From assembly GCA_017993775.1 (NCBI GenBank), contig JAGOMA010000021.1, forward strand, positions 1 through 64,000: a stretch of 64,000 nucleotides of DNA, read 5' to 3'. The DNA comes from Chloroflexota bacterium. Lineage in GTDB: Bacteria; Chloroflexota; Anaerolineae; Promineifilales; Promineifilaceae. Made by a program: the position numbers and the translations under genes. Of this stretch, positions 34,877-45,200 are shown piece by piece; positions within the stretch are counted from its first letter, which is position 1; each line of letters opens with the position of its first letter. The notes below the pieces were generated by a model. That model worked only from the letters and a program-made list of their open reading frames with translations. It was not told where the DNA came from and made no database searches.

Positions 34877-36205
34877 TTAACTTCCTCCGTTTTGGATTTC
34901 TGACAGCGCCGCAGCCGCAGGCGCAAAATTGGGGTTGAAGTTAGCGGCTTGCAGCAGGTCTTGCTGGGCTGTGTCCAGATTCCCCAGCGCTTCCTCAGCT
35001 AATCCTTTGTAGTAGAATGATTCTTCAAAATAGGGTCGATTTTCCAGGGTCACATCGGCCAGCAGCACGACATCTTCGTAGCGGCCGGACCGGAAATAAG
35101 CTTCGTAGGGGCCGAATTGGTACCACAACATGCGCCAGGGCAGGCCAATGGCTCGCGCCTGATCATAAGCGGCCGCCGCTTCATTATATTGTGCCAGGGC
35201 GTTGTAAATGGTGCCGAGGTTAAACCAGTTAAAGGCGTTCTCGGGGGCTGCGGCCGTTTCGGCGCGGACAGTTTGCAGGGCGTTTTGCCACATCGTGGCG
35301 TCGTCCATGTTTTGGCCGATGATGTCGGCTACTTCGGCGGCGCGCGCCGGATCGTAGAGCACGATGTAGTTGCGGTTGAAGTGCGGCCAGTAGGTGGCTA
35401 AGTCGGCATAGGAAAGATCACGGCCGTCGGCGTCCGCATTTTGCAAGGGTTCATCGCTGGTGCCCAGCCAGGAATCGTAGGTCCAGAACTGCTGCCGGGC
35501 GTCGTCGTAGGCTACCACGAGCATGTAGTGGCCATACCAGCCCATCCAGCGAAATTCGCCGGGCGGGTCGATGCCAATTTCCAGAATCACCGGGAACCCA
35601 TTGGCGATGAGGCGGCGAACGGTGTATTGATCGCCGTTGGCGCGGGAAAGGGCTTGCAAATCGGTGTGGTTGTTGACATAAGTAACCATTTCGACCGGAC
35701 TCACGTTGCGGTCTTCAGGGTTGGGTTTGAGGATGGCGGCCGTTTCTGTTTGATTGGTGCGCACGCCAAAATAGCTCAGGGTCATTGCCAACGTGGCCGG
35801 GCCGCAGTTGTTCCACTCCTGAAACTGGTGGGTAATTCCTTCCAGGCGCGCCGCCGCCGGAATGGGAACCTGGGTGGGTGTGGGCGGCGGCGGGGTGAAG
35901 GTGGGCGGCAGCGTAGGGCTGGCGGGTGGTGTAGCCGTGGCGGATTGGTTGGTGATGGGCATGGGGGTGTTGGTGGGCGGCAGGGAAACGGCCGTTGCCG
36001 TATTCAGCAGCAAAGCGACATTGGCGGTCGCGGCGGCCGTAGGCAAAATAGCGACTGTTTGCGGCGGCGCGCCGATGTCCTGGATAGGCTTAGGCAAGCG
36101 CGCCAGATAGCGCGGCGGCACGGCGCGCAAAATCGTCGGCGTGGCCAATAATCCCGCCATGATGAATCCAAGGCATACCAACAAGGTGATGTTTCGTCTG
36201 CTCAT
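34877..36205 (-). CDS. Membrane-anchored C39-like cysteine peptidase with TPR domain, paralogue
   Basis: A 442-residue paralogue of the next gene downstream with the same layout: an N-terminal anchor (LLVCLGFIMAGLLATPTIL), a T/P-rich linker, Cys in NNCGPATLAM (about 133), His in GWYGHYMLVVAYDD (about 225), then TPRs ending PNFAPAAAALSEI. Shared blocks such as LKPNPEDRNVS and RAIGLPWRMLWYQFGPYEAY show a tandem duplication followed by divergence. The 77-bp gap to the second copy suggests one transcript. The two may act on different substrates or as a heterodimer. Confidence 0.88.
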   Translation of the reverse strand: MSRRNITLLVCLGFIMAGLLATPTILRAVPPRYLARLPKPIQDIGAPPQTVAILPTAAATANVALLLNTATAVSLPPTNTPMPITNQSATATPPASPTLPPTFTPPPPTPTQVPIPAAARLEGITHQFQEWNNCGPATLAMTLSYFGVRTNQTETAAILKPNPEDRNVSPVEMVTYVNNHTDLQALSRANGDQYTVRRLIANGFPVILEIGIDPPGEFRWMGWYGHYMLVVAYDDARQQFWTYDSWLGTSDEPLQNADADGRDLSYADLATYWPHFNRNYIVLYDPARAAEVADIIGQNMDDATMWQNALQTVRAETAAAPENAFNWFNLGTIYNALAQYNEAAAAYDQARAIGLPWRMLWYQFGPYEAYFRSGRYEDVVLLADVTLENRPYFEESFYYKGLAEEALGNLDTAQQDLLQAANFNPNFAPAAAALSEIQNGGS

Positions 36206-36340
36206 CGTCTACTTTCCAACGTCGGGCATTATAACGCACGAATTCAGGCCCCCAAAGCACAGCGGCAGACTCTTACCAAGTCCTTAAGGTTCGGAGCTTG
36301 GACCCATCACCCTGATAGACCGAAAAAATTTTTCTAGCCC

Positions 36341-36407
36341 CAGAGAACACGGAGAGCGCGGAGTTTGTACCAGAGAAAACCTCCGCGTCCTCTGCGCCCT
36401 CCGCGGT
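36341..36407. repeat. Intergenic inverted repeat of the CGCGGAG type
   Basis: cagagaacacggagagcgcggag (36341-36363) pairs imperfectly with ctccgcgtcctctgcgccct and ccgcgg (36381-36406). It consists of iterated GAG/GCG hexamer-like units. It lies between the histidine kinase and peptidase genes and resembles the repeat at 42102-42174 in design. Confidence 0.7.
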
Positions 36408-36525
36408 AAAATTCTGAGATTTGTCAGTCAATCAGCAAACAGGTTGCCATCGCCTGACTTAGAAATGGCTGCTGCCTGGTCAGAGCATTCGGCCGCCACG
36501 AGAATGGATAAGGGCAGATGCTGTC

Positions 36526-39500
36526 CTACTTATCCAGGACTTCACGTACCTTAGCCACCAGGATACTTCGGGTGAATGGTTTAGATAAGAATTCCACCTG
36601 AGCCGTTAGCAGGCCATGACGCATCACTGCGTCGTCCAGGTAGCCGGACATATAAAGCACCTTCATCTGCGGATAAAGTGGTGAGAGTGTTTCGGCCAGC
36701 TCCCGTCCGCTCATATGCGGCATGACCACATCTGTCAGGAGTAAATCTATGGGCGTATGGGATTTTTTGACCAAATCAATAGCCAGATTCGGTTCATTGG
36801 CTTCCAAGACGGTGTAGCCCATTTCGTCTAATGTGAGGTGGACCAGATTGCGTACACCATCCTCATCTTCGACCAGCAATATAGTTTCGTTTCCACGGCT
36901 CAAAGGCACAATCGGCGGAGGTTGTGTGGGCTTGTTGATAGCGCTGGCATCGGCTGGCAAGTAAATCTTGAAGGTTGTGCCTTTGTCCAGTTCGCTGTAG
37001 ACAAAAATCGCGCCGCCGCTTTGTTTAATGATGCCGTGTACGGTCGATAATCCCAGCCCGGTTCCCTTTCCCGGCTGCTTGGTTGTAAAGAAAGGCTCGA
37101 AAATTTGCTTTTTCGTGGCCCCATCCATGCCGTGGCCCGTATCGGTGATGGCCATCATGACGCATGCGCCTAGCGGCGCATCCAGATGAGCGTCTTTGAT
37201 AGAGCCATCGAACACCTGATTGCTGGTTTCCATGGTTAAGATGCCGCCAGTCGGCATGGCATCGCGCGCATTAACGGTCAGATTCATGATGACCTGTTCT
37301 ATCTGCCCAGGGTCGGCTTTGACAAGCCACAAATCGGGCTGCAAGACCGTGTTGAGTGTGATGTCTTCGCCAATCATGCGGGGCAACATGCTTTTTAAAT
37401 TCCCGATCAGGTTATTCAGGTTTAAGCTGACAGGCTGCAAAAGCTGCTTGCGGCTAAAAGCAAGCAGCTGCGTTGTCAGGCCGACTGCATGTTCGCTGGC
37501 CTGGTAGATTTGTTCCAATTTTGGCAAGAGCGGATCCGTGTCGCTCATCTGGTTGCGCATGAGGTCGCAGTAAATCTGAATGATGGTGAGTTGGTTGTTG
37601 AAGTCGTGGGCTATGCCGCCGGCAAGCCGGCCGATACCTTCCATTTTTTGGGATTGGCGCAGTTGTTCTCCCAGTTTGGCCTGTTCTTCGGCGGCTTGTT
37701 TGCGTTCGGTAATGTCTCGGGCGACGATAACTGTGCCGACAATTTGACCTTTTTCCCAGATGGGGTTGCTGGTAAATTCGACGGCCAGGGGGGAGCCGTC
37801 TTTGTGCCAATAGATGTCGTCATCGGCATGATAAGTTTGGCCGTTGAGCATGGCCAGGTGTATGATGCATTCGGCGGCGGGGTAAGCACGGCCGTTTGGG
37901 CGGGTGTGGTGGAACCGGTGGTGGGCATTTTGGCCGATCAGGTCAGCCGGTTCCCAGCCTAGCAGAGCTGCCATGGCGGGATTGATGAAGGTAATACGGC
38001 CGTTGGTGTCCGTGCCATAAATCCCTTCACCTGCGGAATTTAAGATGAGTTCCATCCGCCGGTTCAGCCGGTCAATAATCGCCTCAGCCTCTTTTCGTTT
38101 GGTGATATCCTGTACGTAACCAACCAGATATGCCGGACGGCCGTCTCGATCATTCATTAACTGCCCTTCTGCCCAAACCGTGCGCTGTGTACCATCGGGC
38201 AAGACAATTCGGTACTCTGTGGGCGTGGGCTTATAGGCCTCTAGCACGTTGCGGTTAGATTGGTTAACAGCTTCTATGTCATCGGGGTGAATGCGAGAAT
38301 TGATTACCCGGTTCAGATCGCCGTCAAAGTTTTCTCGATCAACGCCAAAGAGGCGGAACATTTCATCGGACCAAACTACCTTTTGTGTCTTTAGATCCCA
38401 TTTCCAACTGCCGATTCCGGCCACTTTCTCGGCGGCGGTCAGGATACCCTGTAGGTCTTCCAATTCTTGCCGGGTTTGCCTGCGTTCGGTGATGTCTTCT
38501 GAAAAGATGACGATGCCGCCGATGACGCCATTCGTATCATACCAGGGGCGCACCTCCCAACGCAGCCATTGGACTGTTCCGTCTGCCCGAAGGAATGTAT
38601 CTTCATTATTTCGTATGACTTCACCCGCCATTCCACGGCGATGCGCTAATTTCCAATGCTCTGTTATCTCAGGGAAAATATCGTAATGGGATTTTCCAAT
38701 GATATTTCGTGTAGCCAATGAGTAATCAGATACCCAACGGTTGCTAACAAACAGATAACGCATATCGGAATCGAACATCGCCAGGGAGGCTGGCGCGTGT
38801 TCGATGAACAGGCGCATTTTTTCTTCGCTGTCGCGCAGCGCATTCTCTGCCTTGACTCGTTTAATGACCACAGCTGCCTGATTCATGGTGGTTTCGATCA
38901 TCTCACGGTAGGGGGTAATATCTTTTTTTGCCAAAATGGTGAGTCCGCCAAAATGCTGGTTGTCCCAAACAAAACCCATGGTGTAAATGGCCGTGATCTT
39001 TAGCTGCTTTTCAACGGCCTCACAAATCGCCTTGGGTATTTTCCTGGCGAGCAACGCATAAAGGCCGCCTTCAAATGTTTCTAGATGACCGCTTCTAAAT
39101 GTGCGAATTTCTTCCGGTGTCATCTCCGCAAGTGGATAGATTATTTTGTAAGGATCGACTTTGGACCGGCGAACGAGATTTTTGTAGCGTCTGCCAAGGC
39201 CATATAGACCAATAATTCGCATAGCCTGTAGTTTGTCATCGAGTATGCTGGCGCCTGTGTAACAATCGCCGACAAGTTCTTGTACCTTTTCCCCGACAAA
39301 TCGGTAGATGTCTTCCAGATTGCTGAGTAAGGCAATTTGTTTTTGGATGTCGACCATCAGGGTGACGGCTTGCTCAGTTCGCTTGCGTTCAGAGATGTCT
39401 TGGACAAAGCCATGCCAGAGTATGCTGCCATCGTCCTGACGTTGGGGCATTGAGCGCCCTTCGATCCAAATTTCTCCCCGACGGGGGTGCTGCACCCGGT

Positions 39501-40197
39501 ATTCAGCATGCCAGACGGTCATGGTACGGGCCGACTCGGCAACGGTTTTTTCTACGTGGGGCAGGTCTTGGGGATGTATGATGGCAAAGAGGGAAGCAGC
39601 GTTTTGAGCCAACTGCGCGGCGTCCAGGCCATAAATTTCATCCAGCGCAGGGCTAGTGTAGGGCATACATGCCGAACCATCTGCGCGCAATTTAAAAGAG
39701 CAAATCATGCCGGGCACAGTTGCGGCGATTTGGACCAGCTGGGGTTGCAGCGCTTGTTCATCGCGTTGGGTATTTAGCGTGCGTGGCTGATCTGGAGCTG
39801 CTGTCGTTACCGGGTGGCTAACGGCCGTGCGAACCACAAAAAGGGTGTCGTTTACCAATGGGCGGGTTTCTATGTCTACGGGGAAGGTACGGCCGTTTTT
39901 GTCATGCAGGATTGCGCGGGAAGAGGGGGGAAACGGCCGTCTGAGAAAGTCGCTGCCGGGAAACAAGTCTGCCAGGCATAACATCGCCAGCGTTTCATGA
40001 GGGTAATCGGTCATCTGGCAAGCGGCATCGTTTACATCTACAAAACTCCCGGCGTCATTAACCACAAACAGGCCATCGTTAGCTTGCTTGAAAAGCGCCT
40101 GATATACTTCGGCAACAGGATGTGAATATTCTGGGTCAGGTGATTGGTTAGCTTCGCTGCACCCCATTTTATATTCTCCGTCGCTCGTGCGTTCCAT
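36526..40197 (-). CDS. Multi-PAS/GAF hybrid sensor histidine kinase with C-terminal receiver
   Basis: A 1223-residue cytoplasmic sensor without membrane helices. In order: PAS (about 25-105), PAS/PAC (155-275), GAF (285-450), three more PAS/PAC units (about 465-850, each ending in a DITERK-type linker), HisKA with [14 protein letters not shown] (His about 863), HATPase with NARDAM and [11 protein letters not shown], and a receiver domain ([11 protein letters not shown], phospho-acceptor Asp in LLTDVVMP about 1154). The H-box is of the NtrB-like AHDFNN type. No response regulator gene lies beside it, so it is an orphan. The signal is unknown; soluble PAS/GAF sets often sense redox, light or small ligands. 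Confidence 0.93.
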   Translation of the reverse strand: MERTSDGEYKMGCSEANQSPDPEYSHPVAEVYQALFKQANDGLFVVNDAGSFVDVNDAACQMTDYPHETLAMLCLADLFPGSDFLRRPFPPSSRAILHDKNGRTFPVDIETRPLVNDTLFVVRTAVSHPVTTAAPDQPRTLNTQRDEQALQPQLVQIAATVPGMICSFKLRADGSACMPYTSPALDEIYGLDAAQLAQNAASLFAIIHPQDLPHVEKTVAESARTMTVWHAEYRVQHPRRGEIWIEGRSMPQRQDDGSILWHGFVQDISERKRTEQAVTLMVDIQKQIALLSNLEDIYRFVGEKVQELVGDCYTGASILDDKLQAMRIIGLYGLGRRYKNLVRRSKVDPYKIIYPLAEMTPEEIRTFRSGHLETFEGGLYALLARKIPKAICEAVEKQLKITAIYTMGFVWDNQHFGGLTILAKKDITPYREMIETTMNQAAVVIKRVKAENALRDSEEKMRLFIEHAPASLAMFDSDMRYLFVSNRWVSDYSLATRNIIGKSHYDIFPEITEHWKLAHRRGMAGEVIRNNEDTFLRADGTVQWLRWEVRPWYDTNGVIGGIVIFSEDITERRQTRQELEDLQGILTAAEKVAGIGSWKWDLKTQKVVWSDEMFRLFGVDRENFDGDLNRVINSRIHPDDIEAVNQSNRNVLEAYKPTPTEYRIVLPDGTQRTVWAEGQLMNDRDGRPAYLVGYVQDITKRKEAEAIIDRLNRRMELILNSAGEGIYGTDTNGRITFINPAMAALLGWEPADLIGQNAHHRFHHTRPNGRAYPAAECIIHLAMLNGQTYHADDDIYWHKDGSPLAVEFTSNPIWEKGQIVGTVIVARDITERKQAAEEQAKLGEQLRQSQKMEGIGRLAGGIAHDFNNQLTIIQIYCDLMRNQMSDTDPLLPKLEQIYQASEHAVGLTTQLLAFSRKQLLQPVSLNLNNLIGNLKSMLPRMIGEDITLNTVLQPDLWLVKADPGQIEQVIMNLTVNARDAMPTGGILTMETSNQVFDGSIKDAHLDAPLGACVMMAITDTGHGMDGATKKQIFEPFFTTKQPGKGTGLGLSTVHGIIKQSGGAIFVYSELDKGTTFKIYLPADASAINKPTQPPPIVPLSRGNETILLVEDEDGVRNLVHLTLDEMGYTVLEANEPNLAIDLVKKSHTPIDLLLTDVVMPHMSGRELAETLSPLYPQMKVLYMSGYLDDAVMRHGLLTAQVEFLSKPFTRSILVAKVREVLDK

Positions 40198-40667
40198 ATG
40201 CTTTTGCTAATAAAGACGATTTTAAAAGCCTCTTTGAAGACGTTCAGGGTTTCCCTGGTTAATGTCACTACCAGCAAAAAAGTGATAAAAATAAGAATCG
40301 CCGAGATATTTGCAGGGAAAAAGACCCTCCCCCACATTATAGGTGAATCGATGTGCTGCCTCAAGGCTTTTGCAAGGTCGCTATCACTCCCAAGCCTGCT
40401 GATACTGCCATATTTTTTCGTGTATTACTGGGCGGCGGAAGCGATGTCTGCATCTTGAAGGCGAGATAGCAGCTCGTTCGCCTGATAGAGTCATGGTGAT
40501 CGAGGTTGCCCTGCCTGGGGCGGGCTTATTCCCTCTTTTCACCTCGACGAGGAAAAATTCAGACATGAAGATATGATAGAAATTAGTGCTTCTGAATTCG
40601 GCAACGTCGTTTACCTACGTTGGACAAGGCAGCCAGATAGTAATTCAGATGTTGGAGGAACTTAGTT
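40198..40667. other. Intergenic region without a recognisable gene
   Basis: 470 bp between divergently oriented genes, moderately AT-rich in its first half. It should contain the promoters of the histidine kinase (minus) and the reductase gene (plus). Short open frames on both strands are not supported by similarity or by a ribosome site. No strong hairpin seen. Confidence 0.5.
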
Positions 40668-41261
40668 GTGAGAAAAATGATTGTACTCGAACATATTTCC
40701 CTGGATGGTGTCATACAAGCCCCAGGCGGGCCAGACGAAGACACCAGCGGCGGCTTCGCGTATGGCGGGTGGATCAGTCCATATTCTGACGCGATGCTTG
40801 GAGCGCTCCTGAGAAGACAGATGAACTTGCCGTTTGATCTGTTGTTAGGACGCAAAACCTTTGAAATTTGGGCGCCGTACTGGCCAAAACATGGGGACGC
40901 ATGGCCGGGCGTCATCACAGCGACCAAGTATGTCGCCTCGAACACCATGACGTCTGGCGAATGGCAGCCATCCGTGTTTTTAAATGGCGATATTGTCGAA
41001 AAAGTCGCCGAAATTAAGCGACAGAAAGGGCCGGATTTGCACGTTTGGGGCAGTGGTAATCTCGTTCAAACGCTTATCAGGCATGATTTGGTGGATGTGT
41101 TCTGGCTGATGATCTATCCGATCACGTTGGGCGTTGGAAAGCGGTTATTTGCCGATGGCGCGATCCCGGCAGCGTTTAAGGTGACGGAAAGCAAGGTCAC
41201 CCCGAATGGCGTTATTGTGGTGAATTACGAGCGTGCAGGCACGCTCACAAGTGGACGTTAA
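40668..41261 (+). CDS. RibD C-terminal/dihydrofolate reductase-like protein (YyaP/YwjB type)
   Basis: A 197-residue protein of the DHFR fold. The start [22 protein letters not shown] is the typical opening of stand-alone RibD_C proteins. [16 protein letters not shown] and [21 protein letters not shown] are the NADPH-binding region and the conserved GSG block, and [15 protein letters not shown] follows. GTG 40668 is preferred because GGAGG at 40654-40658 is correctly spaced to it; ATG 40677 is the alternative. Family members are putative NADPH reductases of unknown substrate. It is monocistronic or paired with the S51 peptidase 86 bp downstream. Confidence 0.9.
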   Translation: MRKMIVLEHISLDGVIQAPGGPDEDTSGGFAYGGWISPYSDAMLGALLRRQMNLPFDLLLGRKTFEIWAPYWPKHGDAWPGVITATKYVASNTMTSGEWQPSVFLNGDIVEKVAEIKRQKGPDLHVWGSGNLVQTLIRHDLVDVFWLMIYPITLGVGKRLFADGAIPAAFKVTESKVTPNGVIVVNYERAGTLTSGR

Positions 41262-41347
41262 TGAATGTTCACGCTGTATAATCGCCTCATCATAAGAAAG
41301 ACTGAAGGAACTTTTAGGCTCCCGTTAAATTGGCAAGGAGAGGTATT

Positions 41348-42013
41348 ATGAAATTTCTGCTCACTTCCGGAGGCATCAAGAACCGGAGCATCCACAACGC
41401 GCTGGTTGACCTGCTGGGTAAACCGATTGCCGAGGCTAGCGCCCTCTGCATTCCCACCGCGATCTACCCTTTTCCCGGCGGGCCTTCGATGGCTTATCGC
41501 TTCATCAGCGGCTCAACATCCAGCCCTATGTGCGAATTGGGCTGGAAGTCGTTGGGCGTGCTGGAACTCACGACCCTGCCGAGCATTCAAGAAGAGGTTT
41601 GGATGGCGACGGTTCAGGAGGCTGACGCCCTGCTGGTGTTTGGCGGTGATGTCCTGTATCTGTGCCGCTGGATGCGGGAATCCGGGTTGGCCAACCTCTT
41701 GCCGTTGCTGCGCGAGACAGTCTATGTGGGGGTGAGCGCGGGCAGTATGGTGACGGCCCCTGTTTTTGGAGAGACGTACGATAACCCGAACACGCCCTTC
41801 GTCATCGAAAAAGGGCTGGGATTGGTAGACTTTGCCTTGCTGCCGCACCTGGATCACGAGGACCATCCGGAAAGTTCCACGGCTAACGTGGCAAGGATGG
41901 CCGCCGAGGTACCAGTGCCGACCTACGGGATTGATGACGAGACGGCCGTTAAAGTAATGGATGGCGTCGTCGAGGTTGTCTCTGAGGGCCATTGGGAACG
42001 GTTTATGCCCTAG
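41348..42013 (+). CDS. Peptidase S51-family protein (peptidase E/cyanophycinase-like)
   Basis: A 221-residue cytoplasmic protein. It has the S51 layout: MKFLLTSGGIKN at the start, VFGGDVLYLCRWM, and the nucleophile Ser in YVGVSAGSMV, followed by LLPHLDHEDH with the candidate His. Peptidase E cleaves Asp-X dipeptides, and cyanophycinase cleaves the storage polymer cyanophycin; this short form is closer to peptidase E-like proteins. ATG 41348 is chosen because AAGGAGAGG lies just upstream; the frame is open to an upstream TTG. It contains one octamer near the 3' end. Confidence 0.88.
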   Translation: MKFLLTSGGIKNRSIHNALVDLLGKPIAEASALCIPTAIYPFPGGPSMAYRFISGSTSSPMCELGWKSLGVLELTTLPSIQEEVWMATVQEADALLVFGGDVLYLCRWMRESGLANLLPLLRETVYVGVSAGSMVTAPVFGETYDNPNTPFVIEKGLGLVDFALLPHLDHEDHPESSTANVARMAAEVPVPTYGIDDETAVKVMDGVVEVVSEGHWERFMP

Positions 42014-42064
42014 CAGCCTGTCGCAGAACTCAGGATGGGTACACGGATTGAGCGGATTCGACGG

Positions 42065-42174
42065 ATTTGTGAAGTAATCACAAATTCCTTGAACCAAGAC
42101 TTACCGCAAAGAACGCAAAGAGCACAAAATTTTTCTCTTTATTTTTTTGCGCTCTTCGCGCCCTTTGCGGTTTA
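42065..42174. repeat. Intergenic inverted repeats before the giant gene
   Basis: First, atttgtga (42065-42072) pairs with tcacaaat (42078-42085). Second, a longer imperfect hairpin: accgcaaagaacgcaaagagcacaaa (from 42103) pairs with tttgcgctcttcgcgccctttgcggt (to 42172) around a T-rich loop. Tandem GCAAAGA units give it the same build as the repeat at 36341-36407. It lies between convergent genes and may act as a terminator. Confidence 0.75.
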
Positions 42175-42254
42175 ACTTTTTCGTGACCCTCATAGATTCG
42201 ACCGGTTTTACGGATAAATCACCGGTAAATTGGTGGAAAGCCGCCCGGATGCGA

Positions 42255-45200
42255 TTAACGCAGCATCATTGGAAGGTACACGGTGTATTCTGGGCGCACG
42301 GCCGTTGTCACATCCACGGCCGTCGCCAACACGCCATTGTCAAAGGCAGAGCGCGCGGTCAGCGTGGTCCGGTCTTTGGTATTCGACGCGGTTCCGGCGG
42401 GAATATGCACCACCACCTGGACAACGGCCGTTTCGCCAGGATCTAAAGTGGGATTGCCGCTCGTCGTTACCGACCAGCCCTGGTTAGAAACGGCCGTTAA
42501 CACAAACGTATCCACGCCATTGCCTGTGTTCCGCAATGGATGGGTATACGTAACGGCCGTGCCCGGCTCTGCCGACTGTGGCGCTGCTGTCGTCAGGCTG
42601 ATCGCCGCCACCTGGTTGGCCGACGTCGTGAACCGCACATCGCCGCTTACCGCGCTGCTAAGAGACGAAGCTATCGTCAGTGTCGTCACGTCTTCGGTGG
42701 CAGCGAGGGCATTGGTGGGGATGGTAACAGCTACCGGCAGCGTTGTGGTCATGCCTGCGCCCAATGTCACCGGCGCAAAAGTTGTTGCCAACCAGCCCAG
42801 GTTAGAGTCAGCGGCAATGGTGAAGGTATCGGTGCTGTTGCCGGTGTTGCCGATTTCCACCTGATAAACCACCGTCGCGCCGGGATCATCGCTGGCGGCA
42901 TCGTTGGCCGAGAGTGTAAGGCCAACGTTGTTTTGGATGGCGGTAACGGCCGTTAACGGCTTCAACGTCGCCAGATTTGCCACTGAACCGGTCACCTGAG
43001 AAAGATTCGTCACCGAAAACGGTGCGCCGGGGGAATCAACCACCTGCGCCTGATAAGAAATGTGGACTGTTTGTCCGGCGGCAAGCGAGCCTTCCCACCA
43101 CACACTGTCGCTGCCCACGTCATAGGCTGCGCTGCCGACATCCCAGCCCAAAGAGCCGTCTACATAGCTGGTATTTGCGGGCACAACGTCGGTGAGATGG
43201 AGAACGGCCGTTGCCTCGCCGCCGCTATTCGCCAGTTGAATGTCATACGTCAGCACATCGCCCACCCAGGCCGCAGACATATCCACCCGTTTGGTCGAAT
43301 TTGCCAGATTGGCCGGCGACACTGTTTGGCCGGTTCCACCGGTTATCGGTTCCAGGCCAATATCCAAATGAATGGGCGTATCGATGACCGTTAGCACAGG
43401 GCTTTGATACGGCTGATAGCCGGCGGCAACGGCCGTAATGCGATACTTGCCCGGCGGGGTCAGGAAGCTGTAGTACCCTGCCTCTAACACGCCATCCGCT
43501 GTGGCCTCGTCTGTCACCTGGGGATTGGTCTGGCCATAGTATTCGGCCGGCCATACCTGCCACGCGTCGCCCACCAGCACAAAAGCGGTGATTGTGCCCT
43601 CCAGCAGCAGCGAATCGGTGATGGGCGAGCCGGCATTCACCAGCGATTGGTCATACAGATAGCCATCCGGGTCGATGAGAATATACACCAGCAGTTCGCG
43701 GGTGATCACGCCATCACAATCCCAGGAGAGCCACACGTCATAGGTGCTGTGCGGCTCGGCCAGCCATAGATGGAACAAGGCGCGCCACTCGTCGCCGCCC
43801 AGGCTGCTCAAGCTGAGGGCAGGCACAGGGTAGGTGAACAAGCCATTCTCAGTAATTTCCAAATGGGCATTCAGCGTGCCCGCGCAGGCCAGCGTCGCGC
43901 CCACGTCCAGCAGGCGATGCGGCATGGTGTATTTGTTTGCCCGCACCACACCCCGGCTGATGGTCGCGCCATCGGCTGTAATCTCAATGCTGTCTGTGTC
44001 TAGCGGCAGGCTGTGGTTCACCGAGAAGGTGGCGGTGTTGGAGTAACCGCTGCTGAGACCGGCTTTGTGGGCTACGGCCGTTACCACATACGTCCCCTCA
44101 TTCAAAGCCAATTCCACCGCAAACGTGCCGCTGATGTCGGCGGTTGTGGTAATGAGTAGGGTTGGCGCGACGGGCGCAACGAGATTGAACGCGCTGGTCA
44201 AATCCCAAAGCTCAACCACCGCTTCCGACGGGGCCAGGCCGGCAACCGTCGGCGTGCCATCGGCCACGCCCTGTGTTGGCTGGGTGATGATGGGCGCCAG
44301 AATATCGTTGATTTCGGCTGTGCTGACGGCCGTGTTGTTGCCCGGGTCTACATCTGTGCCACCAAAAAGAATGTCGGCGGTGTTGATGACTGTGCCTGCG
44401 CCCACCACCTCGGCCGTGATTTCGATTTGGCCGCCCCATTGGTTCCCTGCCAATTCAGGCAAATTCCAGGTCAGTGTGTCACCGGCAATGACATCGGGGG
44501 CCGGGTTGGCGGAGATAAAGCTCATTTCTGCCGGCAGGGTATCGCTGATGGCTGCGCCGCTGGCCGGCGCGCCGCCCCAGTTAGCATAGTCGAGGAAATA
44601 GCTGAATGTTTCGCCAATCGCCGTTTCGCCCACCCCAAATTTGCTGATGGCCAGATCGACATCATCACGCACGATGACCTGGTAGTTGTAGCCATTGTTG
44701 CCGGGAAACGTATCGGGCTGGTCGCCGAAGATTGCCACCGCATTAAGCAGCGGTGTGCCGTGCGGTGTGGCATCGGGGATATGAACGGTCACACGCAGCA
44801 CTTGCGCGGCGCTGCTGCCGGGAATGGTCCCCAAATTCCAGGTCAGATCACGGCCGTTGACAGCGCTTGGAGCCGGAACCGCGCTAACAAAGGTGACTTC
44901 AGCGGGCAGGGTATCCACCAGGGTAGCCCCGCTAACAGGGAAGTAGCCCGCATTACGCAAAGTGATGGCATAAGTGATGTTGTTGCCGGGCTGTGGCGGC
45001 AGGCTGTTGGCCGCTAACGTTTTGCGCACGGTGAGATCGTAGGGGTTGGCCGGGATGTACCATTCTTCGATGTTCCAGGTGGCCGGTAAGTAGGCGGCGG
45101 GGCGGAAATTGAGCAGGGTAGGAACGGCCGTGTCCATGTGCAGCTGGTGGGCAAACGGCCAGATAGGAAGCTGGTCGGTTTGCAGCGCCAGTTGATCGGC

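Noticed and set aside
40144..40458. 104-residue plus-strand open frame
   Set aside because: It partly overlaps the 5' end of the histidine kinase gene on the other strand, lacks a ribosome site and shows no domain.
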